DNA from: Candidatus Omnitrophota bacterium
GTDB lineage: Bacteria; Omnitrophota; Gorgyraeia; JABMRN01
Direction: 5' to 3'
DNA: 6,111 bases
Assembly (NCBI GenBank): GCA_028702395.1
Contig: JAQVOV010000094.1
Coordinates: forward strand, 1-6,111
Position numbers and translations under genes: made by a program. The notes below the pieces were generated by a model, which worked only from the letters and a program-made list of their open reading frames with translations, did no database searches and was not told where the DNA came from. Positions within the stretch are counted from its first letter, which is position 1; each line of letters begins with the position of its first letter. This document shows, piece by piece, positions 1 to 5,706 of the stretch.

Positions 1-396
1 GGGTGTCCTGATCATATTTTAAATAAGCCGGGTAGATTGACAGAAGAAGAATATTCAAAGGTCAAAGAACATCCTGTTATAGGAGCTTCAATATTGACTC
101 CAATACGGGAACTTGAGGATGTTTCCAGAGAAGTAAAATCCCATCATGAGAGGTTTGACGGTACTGGATATCCTGAAGGTCTTAAAGGTTCTGATATCCC
201 TATAGTAGCTAGAATAATTTCTGTTTGTGATGTTTTTGATGCAATAACTTCTGATAGACCTTATAGAAGGAAAATGGATACAAAAGATGCTATTTCAGAA
301 CTTAAAGCAGGTCTTGGCACACAATTTGACCCTGTTATTGTAGGGGCTTTTTTACTTGCTTATGAAAAAGGCAAGATCATGAGTATAGAGATGTAG
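1..396 (+). CDS. HD-GYP domain protein, C-terminal part (5' end outside window)
   Basis: Frame 1 is open from the first base and stops at TAG 394-396, giving 131 residues of a gene that begins upstream. The visible part starts inside the PD-ILNKPG-LT-EE segment of the HD-GYP fold. It continues through HPVIGA and then HHERFDGTGYPEGL, the motif (HHE, DG, GYP) that names the family. ARIISVCDVFDAITSDRPYR and the closing FDPVIV helix follow. HD-GYP proteins are metal-dependent phosphodiesterases that degrade cyclic di-GMP, usually as the output domain of a response regulator or sensor. The HD metal ligands and any receiver, PAS or GAF domain lie outside the window, so the input is unknown. An internal TTG at 37 is in frame, but the homology is continuous upstream of it, so it is not the real start. 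The family call is secure; activity is inferred from the intact GYP motif. Confidence 0.95.
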   Translation, partial: GCPDHILNKPGRLTEEEYSKVKEHPVIGASILTPIRELEDVSREVKSHHERFDGTGYPEGLKGSDIPIVARIISVCDVFDAITSDRPYRRKMDTKDAISELKAGLGTQFDPVIVGAFLLAYEKGKIMSIEM

Positions 397-403
397 CATG
401 AAT

Positions 404-460
404 AGCTATTAGCTGTCAGCTTTCAGCTATCAGCTGTGGAACTTCCTAAACAAGATCTTG
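404..460 (+). repeat. Heptamer array AGCTNTY plus core motif and palindrome
   Basis: Five tandem 7-bp units run from 404 to 438: AGCTATT, AGCTGTC, AGCTTTC, AGCTATC and AGCTGTG. They begin eight bases after the HD-GYP stop codon. The last unit runs into GTGGAACTTCCTAAA (436-450), one copy of a core found in every gap of this window. A perfect 10-bp palindrome, CAAGATCTTG (451-460), follows. No inverted partner array (GAYAGCT) is visible downstream, so this looks like a half or truncated copy of the full element at 4566-4676, which uses the same heptamer. Function is unknown. Confidence 0.75.
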
Positions 461-464
461 TAGT

Positions 465-485
465 AGCACGGCGTGCCGTGCTTTT
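465..485 (+). terminator. Terminator-like GC hairpin after the HD-GYP gene
   Basis: AGCACGGC and GCCGTGCT (465-472 and 475-482) are complementary and flank a two-base centre, so the folded form has roughly a seven-pair stem with a four-base loop. A run of four T (482-485) follows. It lies about 70 bases after the HD-GYP stop codon and is by far the most GC-rich piece of this gap. The U tract is short, so it may be a weak intrinsic terminator or simply another repeat palindrome. Confidence 0.5.
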
Positions 486-510
486 ACTGAAAAAAAATGT
501 CAAGAACCAA

Positions 511-531
511 TATCAACTAACAAATAACTAA
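511..531 (+). repeat. Degenerate 7-bp repeat, about three units
   Basis: TATCAAC, TAACAAA and TAACTAA follow each other in register at 511-531. The units are AT-rich and diverged, so chance is possible. They are noted because every other gap in the window also has repeats of period seven. Confidence 0.35.
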
Positions 532-561
532 CCCCAAAGAAGTGATAATCTAAAATAATAG

Positions 562-590
562 GTGAGAACAGATTCACTTTATGATAAAAT
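562..590 (+). promoter_or_regulatory. Possible promoter for the YfhO-like gene, giving a leaderless mRNA
   Basis: GTGAGA (562-567, four of six against TTGACA), a 17-bp spacer, then TAAAAT (585-590, five of six against TATAAT). The usual six-base distance from the -10 box places the first transcribed base at or next to the A of the ATG at 597. This would fit the absence of a Shine-Dalgarno sequence before that ATG. The region is AT-rich, so -10-like hexamers are common (GATAAT at 544 and TATGAT at 580 also exist). The call is tentative. Confidence 0.3.
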
Positions 591-596
591 GAATTC

Positions 597-3161
597 ATGA
601 AACAATCCCCTTTAAATATTAACAGGAAAACAGAGTTTTTTATAATCGTTTTTATTGTTGCAGTGTTTATTTTTTGTTTTAAGGATCTTTTATTGAATTT
701 TTCACGTATGCTATCACATGATAGCATATGGTTTTATGGGATATTCCAGTATTTTGCCCAAAACATCCAGCATGGGATCTTTCCTTTCTGGGATCCATAT
801 GATTATTGCGGGCAGCCTTTTTATCCGGACCTATCTCTCATTTATGTATTGAATCCTATTGTATTATTATTGATATTTCTCAGCAAGATCTTTTCAATAG
901 AGCTGTTTAAGCTGTATCATTGGATGTTTTTTTTAAAGCTATTGTTCTTTAATTTCGGTCTTTATTTACTTGTTAAAGACAGCACTAAATATAAGGAAAC
1001 ACCTTTTTTTGTGCTTGTTATTTCATTATTCTGCTCTATAACTTTTTCTTCTTTAAGGCAGATAGGGATCTTGCATTCTGTTATGTTCTGTCCATGGGCA
1101 ATATTGTTTTTCATGAGATATATAACAGATAAAAATATCAAAAACAGCATTTTTTTTGCATTTTTTACAGGGCTTTCATTAACAGGGTACCAAGGGATAG
1201 TTCTTGTCATAACTATTATGATATTGACACTTAGCTTGTTTTTAAATAGGTTTGACGAGATAATTTCTTTTTTTAAAAGCCGGAAAAAGATCATTTCAGT
1301 GTTCTTGTTCTTTTGCATTATAATCTGTTTTTCCTTGCAGCTTTTAAGTATATATATTGAGAAAAACAAATATTTCCCACTTGCCAGGGAAAAAACAACA
1401 ACGCAAAAAGATGTGGATTTCATAAATGGTAAAGGTGGTATTTCTTCAACTGTTTGGGACTTTGCAGGATTGATATACTACAAAACAGCAGGAAAAGAAT
1501 ATTTTCAAAAAACCAAGAATCTTTCAGAAGGCTTTTTGCATATAGGTGTATTAGCGTTATTCATAGCGATATTTGGTTTAATAAAAGGAAAAGACAAATG
1601 GAGAACGAATATGTTCGTTCTTATGATATTGATAATGTTCATTATGTTAGGCGGCAGTAGTGGCATTGTTTTAAGGATCTTGGGTAAAGTCTTTCCGTTT
1701 ATAAGTATGTTAAGGCACACTTTCATTTTTTCAGGTATATTTATTGTTTGTCTTTTATATTTTGTTGGATTGGGGTTAGACAGTATTATGGATCTTGCTA
1801 GAGGAACTTCCAGAAAAAAGCAGATTTTTGGAGCATTGTTCATTATTTGCTGTGTTGAATTATTCTTTTATTCTCAGACAACATTTGGATATGTTACTAT
1901 GGATACTCCTAAACAAGAAATAACAGGATTTTCCTATAATATCAATGCCAATGATCTTAAAAGGCAAGAAAAACTTGTGACAACAGGTTACATAAGATAT
2001 TATAAGCCCATTCTTCATAAAACAAGAACCTCTTTTGATCCTGCTACAATACCTTCATACTTGAACGATGATATGAGCATGAACATTTATCAACTGCATG
2101 AAAACGCAAAGGATACAGAGAATTTTATTTTTTATCAAGAATCCTCACAAAATACAATTAATTCTTTTATCAATTGGGGAATAGGAAATTTTGATAATTT
2201 TAGCAATGAACAAAAAGAGGTTTTTTTTGATATACTATATCTTGTCGAGTTTTACCTTTTTGCTAATCAAGATTTCTACTTTCAATTTAAAGATGTCCCA
2301 AAAATGTTGCCAGCATATAGAGCATTGATATTGATCGAAAAAGAAAACCTTAAAAACAGAAAAACTGATGAACAGAACATTGAAAAAATAAAACAGCTTA
2401 CAAATGTGCTGACGGATCTTCAGATCTTGGTCCATTCTAGTTTCAATAAAGCACAGATAGAAAAGATAGAACAAGAGCCTATATTCAATAAAGAGCTTGT
2501 TATGCATAATATGCTTTTGAATAAAGTTTCTGTAAATGTTTTCATTGATTATATTTACAACAGATGGCATAGAGATGAATTCACTATTTTGCAAATGAAA
2601 CAATACCGGGAATTACTCGAAATTTACGACGATAAAAACACAACAGATAGTCAAAGAAAGATATTGAAAGGTTTTATGGGTATAGATCGTGACCTAGTGC
2701 AATTTTACACAAAAGCAGTACATGTAAAAAAGGGTAACGCAATTAAAGCCTTTTTAGAAGAACCCAAAAGCGGTCTTTTGTATATTGAGGATAGTTTATC
2801 CGGTCAAACCCAATATAGCACAGATCCAGAAGGCTTTAGATATGATATTATAACGTATAATTCTAATTATATATCAATGAATATATATGCGCCAAATGAG
2901 GGATGGCTTTATTTAAGTGATTCGTATGATGATCAGTGGTTATCCAGGATCGATGGGGTAAAAACAAAAGTTTTTAAAAGCAATATTTGTTTTAAAGCAA
3001 TAAAAATAAACGAAGGAGAACATGTTGTGGAATTCATTTATTCCCCTACAGTATATAAAATAGCATTATGGGTTTATTATATTTGTTTTACAGCTTGTTT
3101 TGTATATATTTGTTTTAGTTTTAGGCTTGATAGGGGTTTCAAGGAAAAAGTAAAAAGGTAA
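597..3161 (+). CDS. YfhO-like GT-C family multispanning membrane protein
   Basis: An 854-residue protein. The N-terminal half is polytopic, with hydrophobic segments near residues 12-30, 80-98, 112-126, 136-150, 158-176, 184-216, 232-254, 311-329, 338-352, 373-396 and 408-425. After the first segment comes HDSIWF (41-46) and GIFPFWDPYDYCGQPFYPD (60-78). This is the first outer loop typical of GT-C-like proteins, with an acidic residue (D42) where catalytic aspartates are usually found. Residues about 430-815 are predicted outside the membrane. They end in the beta-rich YfhO signature: GWLYLSDSYDDQW, a Dx2W-type turn, then KVFKSNICFKAIKINEGEHVVEFIYSP. One last membrane helix (about 820-842) and a basic tail follow. 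YfhO of Bacillus is linked to transfer of lipid-carried GlcNAc to lipoteichoic acid; a similar transfer of lipid-linked sugar is inferred here, substrate unknown. ATG 597 is the first start after an in-frame stop (585-587), has no Shine-Dalgarno sequence, and the next Met is residue 38. The final KEKVKR lies in a repeat. Helix-rich residues 505-715 look unusual for the family. Confidence 0.8.
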   Translation: MKQSPLNINRKTEFFIIVFIVAVFIFCFKDLLLNFSRMLSHDSIWFYGIFQYFAQNIQHGIFPFWDPYDYCGQPFYPDLSLIYVLNPIVLLLIFLSKIFSIELFKLYHWMFFLKLLFFNFGLYLLVKDSTKYKETPFFVLVISLFCSITFSSLRQIGILHSVMFCPWAILFFMRYITDKNIKNSIFFAFFTGLSLTGYQGIVLVITIMILTLSLFLNRFDEIISFFKSRKKIISVFLFFCIIICFSLQLLSIYIEKNKYFPLAREKTTTQKDVDFINGKGGISSTVWDFAGLIYYKTAGKEYFQKTKNLSEGFLHIGVLALFIAIFGLIKGKDKWRTNMFVLMILIMFIMLGGSSGIVLRILGKVFPFISMLRHTFIFSGIFIVCLLYFVGLGLDSIMDLARGTSRKKQIFGALFIICCVELFFYSQTTFGYVTMDTPKQEITGFSYNINANDLKRQEKLVTTGYIRYYKPILHKTRTSFDPATIPSYLNDDMSMNIYQLHENAKDTENFIFYQESSQNTINSFINWGIGNFDNFSNEQKEVFFDILYLVEFYLFANQDFYFQFKDVPKMLPAYRALILIEKENLKNRKTDEQNIEKIKQLTNVLTDLQILVHSSFNKAQIEKIEQEPIFNKELVMHNMLLNKVSVNVFIDYIYNRWHRDEFTILQMKQYRELLEIYDDKNTTDSQRKILKGFMGIDRDLVQFYTKAVHVKKGNAIKAFLEEPKSGLLYIEDSLSGQTQYSTDPEGFRYDIITYNSNYISMNIYAPNEGWLYLSDSYDDQWLSRIDGVKTKVFKSNICFKAIKINEGEHVVEFIYSPTVYKIALWVYYICFTACFVYICFSFRLDRGFKEKVKR

Positions 3162-3187
3162 AAGGAAAAAGGGTGGAATGTTCTTAA
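3141..3187 (+). repeat. AAAAGGN heptamer array and core, overlapping the 3' end of the YfhO-like gene
   Basis: Units AAAAGTA (3146), AAAAGGT (3153), AAAAGGA (3160) and AAAAGGG (3167) run in register and lead into the core GTGGAATGTTCTTAA (3173-3187). By my alignment 40 of 47 bases are identical to 5686-5732 at the end of the rfbG-like gene. The repeat encodes the last residues KEKVKR and the TAA stop of the YfhO-like protein. No inverted ACCTTTT array is seen in the following 550 bp, unlike the copy after rfbG. Confidence 0.8.
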
Positions 3188-3223
3188 CGTGGTTTTGATA
3201 AGGTGTAGAAACCATAGACCAGT

Positions 3224-3275
3224 CCGCCATCATAGATGGCGAGATCTCGCCAAAATTTTAATAAAATTTTGGCGG
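3224..3275 (+). other. Cluster of overlapping strong hairpins
   Basis: Three inverted repeats overlap here. CGCCATC and GATGGCG (3225-3231, 3235-3241) flank ATA. GGCGAGATCTCGCC (3238-3251) is a perfect 14-bp palindrome. CGCCAAAATTTT and AAAATTTTGGCG (3248-3259, 3263-3274) form a 12-pair stem with a three-base loop. CCGCCA at 3224 can also pair with TGGCGG at 3270, so alternative folds exclude each other. No T tract follows, so a standard intrinsic terminator is not supported, although the stem could still slow transcription past the YfhO-like gene or protect its 3' end. Confidence 0.6.
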
Positions 3276-3317
3276 ATGAACAGAAACCAGGACAGTAAAT
3301 AGGGTTTGGTGATTGTC

Positions 3318-3349
3318 ATCCCGGTTTTTTCGAAGAAAAATACCGGGAT
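3318..3349 (+). repeat. REP-like palindrome (ATCCCGGT / ACCGGGAT)
   Basis: ATCCCGGT (3318-3325) pairs with ACCGGGAT (3342-3349). Inside it TTTTTC pairs with GAAAAA around a GAA loop, leaving one bulged T (3341), so the stem has 14 pairs. GTCATCCCGG followed by CCGGGATCT is the general form of dispersed REP-type palindromes in many bacteria. GGGATCT (3345-3351) also pairs with AGATCCC (3392-3398), and CTGCTT (3398) with AAGGCAG (3421-3427), suggesting a larger degenerate palindromic unit reaching about 3427. Confidence 0.6.
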
Positions 3350-3450
3350 CTTGTACGAAAAAATTTAATAGTAAACGGTTTAAAGGATTCGAGATCCCTG
3401 CTTGTCGACTGTCTGACGGTAAGGCAGCTATATCTTAGGTTGCATGCCGT

Positions 3451-3480
3451 GGTGGAAGGTTCTGAAAGTGGTTGATAAAT
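3451..3480 (+). repeat. Second direct copy of the core motif in the 558-bp gap
   Basis: GTGGAAGGTTCTGAA (3452-3466) followed by AGTGGTTGATAA repeats the sequence at 3172-3201 (GTGGAATGTTCTTAA, then CGTGGTTTTGATAA) with three substitutions and a two-base gap. The two copies are in the same orientation, 279 bp apart, and bracket the hairpin cluster and the REP-like palindrome. Here the core has no AAAAGGN array before it but is followed at once by other heptamers. Confidence 0.7.
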
Positions 3481-3533
3481 AAGATATAAGATTTAAAAGA
3501 CACAGGACACAAGACACATTACACATGACCCAT
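3481..3533 (+). repeat. Heptamer arrays AAGATNT and GACACAN
   Basis: AAGATAT and AAGATTT (3481-3494) are followed by a third, diverged unit. Five units follow from 3499: GACACAG, GACACAA, GACACAT, TACACAT and GACCCAT. Both arrays have period seven but unrelated sequences. They lie just upstream of the best promoter candidate in the window. No inverted TGTGTC partner was found. Confidence 0.7.
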
Positions 3534-3553
3534 TTAACTCTTAACAACAATTA

Positions 3554-3582
3554 TTGTTATTAGAAACATTATATGTTATAAT
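3554..3582 (+). promoter_or_regulatory. Sigma-70-type promoter for the rfb genes
   Basis: TTGTTA (3554-3559, four of six), a spacer of exactly 17 bp, and a perfect TATAAT (3577-3582). Transcription would start near 3589, leaving a leader of about 130 bases before the rfbF ATG, which would hold the 19-bp direct repeats and the RACCAGA hairpin. AACAAT and ATTGTT (3546-3551, 3553-3558) form an inverted repeat overlapping the -35 box and could be an operator. This is the strongest promoter match seen in the window and sits in front of the first rfb gene. Confidence 0.6.
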
Positions 3583-3589
3583 TTGTTTT

Positions 3590-3657
3590 ATTAATTGATT
3601 TAAAGATAGAGACCAGAAACCAGAAACCAGAGACCAGAATTAATTGATTTAAAGATA
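3590..3657 (+). repeat. 19-bp perfect direct repeat flanking a heptamer array
   Basis: ATTAATTGATTTAAAGATA occurs at 3590-3608 and again, without mismatch, at 3639-3657. The 30 bases between hold four RACCAGA heptamers. The copies are offset by 49 bp, which is seven times seven. This could be a tandem duplication by slippage in register with the heptamers, or a target duplication left by insertion of the array. Confidence 0.9.
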
Positions 3658-3696
3658 AAACAGTCTATAAACTGTTCTGGTTACTGGTCACTGGTT
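3611..3696 (+). repeat. Inverted RACCAGA heptamer arrays forming a leader hairpin before rfbF
   Basis: The left arm is GACCAGA, AACCAGA, AACCAGA, GACCAGA (3611-3638). The right arm is TCTGGTT, ACTGGTC, ACTGGTT (3676-3696), the reverse complement of three such units. Between them AACAGT and ACTGTT (3659-3664, 3671-3676) close a small six-base loop. Together they make a long stem in the predicted rfbF leader that ends ten bases before the Shine-Dalgarno sequence. It could affect rfbF translation or mRNA stability; this is inferred from position only. Confidence 0.75.
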
Positions 3697-3706
3697 TCTA
3701 ATAGAT

Positions 3707-3713
3707 AAGGGGG
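3707..3713 (+). promoter_or_regulatory. Ribosome binding site of rfbF
   Basis: AAGGGGG lies six bases before the ATG at 3720, a strong Shine-Dalgarno match with good spacing that supports this start. It shows that the organism uses Shine-Dalgarno sequences, in contrast to the YfhO-like gene. Confidence 0.8.
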
Positions 3714-3719
3714 TAATAA

Positions 3720-4550
3720 ATGCAGGTTGTTATTCTTTGCGGTGGTCGTGGAACACGTCTCGAAAAAGAAACAGAATACAGGCCAAAACCAATGGTATCT
3801 ATTGGCTCAAAACCTATTCTTTATCATATCATGCAAATATATTCATCTTTCGGGTTCAATGATTTTATTATTTGTCTTGGCTATCATGGAGATGTAATAA
3901 GAGAATACTTTTTGAACTTTGGAGGATTGAACGGAGATTGTTTGGTCAATACTGCTACAGGGAAAATAAAACATTTATCAAATGATCTGCCTAATTGGAA
4001 TGTGACACTTGTGGATACAGGACTTAACTCTGAAACAGGTGCTAGAATTAAAAAAATAGAGGGTCATATAAAAGGAGATACTTTTCTTTTAACATATGGA
4101 GATGCAGTAAGTGATATCAACATATGCCAACTTCTTGATTTTCATAAAAAACATGGTAAAATTGCTTCAGTAACAGGTGTATATCCTACTTATAAATCCA
4201 GATTTGGCGAAGTTTTAGTAAAGGGTGATATAGTTGAGAAATTTGCTGAAAAACCTGTCCATTCTGCAAATCTTACAAGTGGTGGTTTTTTTGTTGTTAA
4301 TAAGGGTATTTTCGGATATCTTAAAGAAGATGAGACCTGTATTTTTGAACGAGAACCAGTTGAGGATCTTGTAAAAAATGATCAGGTTAGGTTGTATGAA
4401 CACAAAGGTTTTTGGCATTGTATGGATACACCAAGAGATCATGTTTTTTTAAATACTTTGTTCTCTACAGGAAAAGCTCCATGGATAAGTGAAAATCGAG
4501 GAAAATGTTTAAAAAGTGAATGGAAAAGTACTCTGGAAAATGCATATTGA
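3720..4550 (+). CDS. rfbF: Glucose-1-phosphate cytidylyltransferase
   Basis: A 276-residue cytosolic nucleotidyltransferase that would make CDP-glucose from CTP and glucose 1-phosphate, the first step toward CDP-linked dideoxy sugars. The start MQVVILCGGRGTRL has the nucleotide-binding GGRGTRL (8-14), followed by RPKPM (21-25). Further family segments are VTLVDTG (95-101), LTYGDAVSDI (124-133), RFGE (161-164), FAEKP (175-179), GGFFVV (188-193), EREPVEDL (210-217), GFWHCMDTPRD (230-240) and GKAPW near 252-256. These distinguish it from the related thymidylyl- and uridylyltransferases. Small departures from the usual form are TYGDA instead of TYGDG and IFERE where WE is usual. It is about 20 residues longer than the usual 255-260, through a C-terminal extension. 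It leads the rfb cluster, with a promoter candidate at 3554-3582, and the next gene starts 145 bases downstream on the same strand. Confidence 0.95.
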   Translation: MQVVILCGGRGTRLEKETEYRPKPMVSIGSKPILYHIMQIYSSFGFNDFIICLGYHGDVIREYFLNFGGLNGDCLVNTATGKIKHLSNDLPNWNVTLVDTGLNSETGARIKKIEGHIKGDTFLLTYGDAVSDINICQLLDFHKKHGKIASVTGVYPTYKSRFGEVLVKGDIVEKFAEKPVHSANLTSGGFFVVNKGIFGYLKEDETCIFEREPVEDLVKNDQVRLYEHKGFWHCMDTPRDHVFLNTLFSTGKAPWISENRGKCLKSEWKSTLENAY

Positions 4551-4565
4551 TAGGATAAAGCCTTC

Positions 4566-4676
4566 AGCTTTCAGCTATTAGCCTTTAGCCGATGAACGTT
4601 CTAAATAGTAGTTTTAAAACTTTTTTTAGGACCTTCAAAAAGCTGATAGCTGATAGCCAAAGGCTGATAGCTAAAG
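4566..4676 (+). repeat. Complete composite repeat: heptamer arms, inverted cores, central palindrome
   Basis: The left arm is AGCTTTC, AGCTATT, AGCCTTT, AGCCGAT (4566-4593). The right arm, read on the other strand from 4673, is AGCTATC, AGCCTTT, GGCTATC, AGCTATC, AGCTTTT. Inside lie two inverted cores: GATGAACGTTCTAAA (4591-4605) and TTTGAAGGTCCTAAA (minus strand, 4639-4625), equidistant from 4615. At the centre is the perfect palindrome AGTTTTAAAACT (4610-4621). The element fills the rfbF-rfbG gap almost completely and would form one long imperfect hairpin in a shared transcript. It uses the same heptamer family as 404-438. Confidence 0.85.
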
Positions 4677-4681
4677 ATGTT

Positions 4682-4689
4682 AGAGGTGA
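4682..4689 (+). promoter_or_regulatory. Ribosome binding site of the rfbG-like gene
   Basis: AGAGGTGA lies six bases before the ATG at 4696 and only a few bases after the right arm of the composite repeat. It fixes the start. Folding of the repeat could affect access to this site. Confidence 0.75.
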
Positions 4690-4695
4690 AGTTTT

Positions 4696-5706
4696 ATGAA
4701 AAAATTTTATAAGAATAAAAAAGTCCTCATTACGGGGCATGAAGGTTTTTTAGGAGCATGGCTTGCAAAAAAGCTTATTGATATTGATTGTAAGGTTGTA
4801 GGCATAGATATAGTAAGATCTAGAAAAGGCAATATTTTAAGCACTAATGATAGGAATAAAATAAAAGGATATTTATGTGATCTTTCTAAAGGTCAAAAAC
4901 TCAATGATATTATTAAAAGAGAAAACCCTGAAATTATTTTTCATCTTGGAGCACAAGCAATAGTTGGAGAAGCTTTAGCAGATCCTATCAAGACACTGAA
5001 ATCCAATGTAGAAGGTACTTGGAATATTCTCGAAAGCACAAGACAAAACAAAGCCGTTAAAGCTCTAATAATAGCGTCAAGTGACAAAGCCTATGGGGAC
5101 TCAAAAGAACTCCCTTATATTGAGAATGTAACTCCTTTAAATGGGACTTATCCGTATGATGCTTCAAAAAGTTGTACGGATATTGTTGCAAATATGTATG
5201 CTAAAACTTATGGACTTAATGTCTGTATAATGCGTTGTGGGAATATTTATGGACCAGGGGATTATCACATGTCACGTATTGTGCCTGATGCAATTGTTTG
5301 CGCTTTAACTGGCAAAGTGTTCAAAATAAGAAGTGATGGTAAGTTCGTAAGAGATTATATTTATGTTGAAGATGTTGTTATGGCATATTTAAAAGCCGCG
5401 AAACTATTGCATTTGAAAAAAATACAAGGTGAAGCTTTTAATATAAGTAACGAAAAGCCGTTGTCTGTTAAAAAAATAACAGAACTTATTTTTAAAACAT
5501 GTAAAGCTGATATAAGTAAAATAGAGATATTGAATAATGCTAAATGTGAAATAAGAGCGCAATATCTAAATTCGAAAAAAGCACGGAAAATGTTAAAATG
5601 GAAACCATCATGCAATATAAGCCAAGGGTTGGGTAAAACCGCAGAATGGTATAGGGCGAGTTTATTTAATAGAAAGCTAAGTAAAAAGGAAAAAGGCAAA
5701 AGGTAA
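4696..5706 (+). CDS. rfbG: NAD-dependent SDR dehydratase, probably CDP-glucose 4,6-dehydratase
   Basis: A 336-residue extended SDR enzyme. It has the NAD-binding Rossmann motif GHEGFLG (14-20), an acidic residue at D62, HLGAQ (83-87), the active-site segment SSDKAYG (128-134) and the catalytic YxxxK (Y154, K158). CGNIYGPGD (181-189), RIVPDAI (194-200) and FVRDYIYVEDV (217-227) follow. The opening FYKNKKVLITGHEGFLGAWLAKKL and the SDK motif match CDP-glucose 4,6-dehydratases, which make CDP-4-keto-6-deoxyglucose. GNIYGPGD and RDYIYVEDV are more like NDP-sugar epimerases and GDP-mannose dehydratases than classic RfbG, and it is about 20 residues shorter. Its position between rfbF and rfbH makes the dehydratase role the best call. 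The C-terminal KKEKGKR and the TAA stop lie inside an AAAAGGN heptamer repeat, so the natural end may have been replaced by repeat sequence. Confidence 0.8.
   Translation: MKKFYKNKKVLITGHEGFLGAWLAKKLIDIDCKVVGIDIVRSRKGNILSTNDRNKIKGYLCDLSKGQKLNDIIKRENPEIIFHLGAQAIVGEALADPIKTLKSNVEGTWNILESTRQNKAVKALIIASSDKAYGDSKELPYIENVTPLNGTYPYDASKSCTDIVANMYAKTYGLNVCIMRCGNIYGPGDYHMSRIVPDAIVCALTGKVFKIRSDGKFVRDYIYVEDVVMAYLKAAKLLHLKKIQGEAFNISNEKPLSVKKITELIFKTCKADISKIEILNNAKCEIRAQYLNSKKARKMLKWKPSCNISQGLGKTAEWYRASLFNRKLSKKEKGKR

Noticed and set aside
37..39. TTG at 37 as the start of a short HD-GYP gene
   Set aside because: Family-specific sequence continues upstream of it to the window edge, so the gene is cut by the window rather than beginning here.
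962..1423. A 153-codon minus-strand open frame inside the YfhO-like gene, and similar ones at 1505-1843, 2235-2603 and 5361-5741
   Set aside because: They lie antisense to well-supported genes, show no recognisable domain, and reflect the composition of the + strand genes.
927..2228. Three runs of eight T within the YfhO-like gene (927-934, 1150-1157, 2221-2228) as phase-variation switches
   Set aside because: In an AT-rich gene for a Phe-rich membrane protein such runs are expected, and the frame is intact through all of them.
3248..3274. The 12-pair AT-rich stem as an intrinsic terminator of the YfhO-like gene
   Set aside because: It is followed by GGATGAAC rather than a T tract, so it is described as a hairpin cluster only.
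404..3696. Heptamer arrays as a CRISPR array
   Set aside because: The units are seven bases, contiguous and degenerate, with no constant repeats of 23-40 bp separated by unique spacers and no cas gene.
3162..3719. A tRNA, riboswitch or small gene in the long gap
   Set aside because: I found no cloverleaf, no known aptamer core and no convincing start with a ribosome binding site; the gap is accounted for by repeats, hairpins and a promoter.
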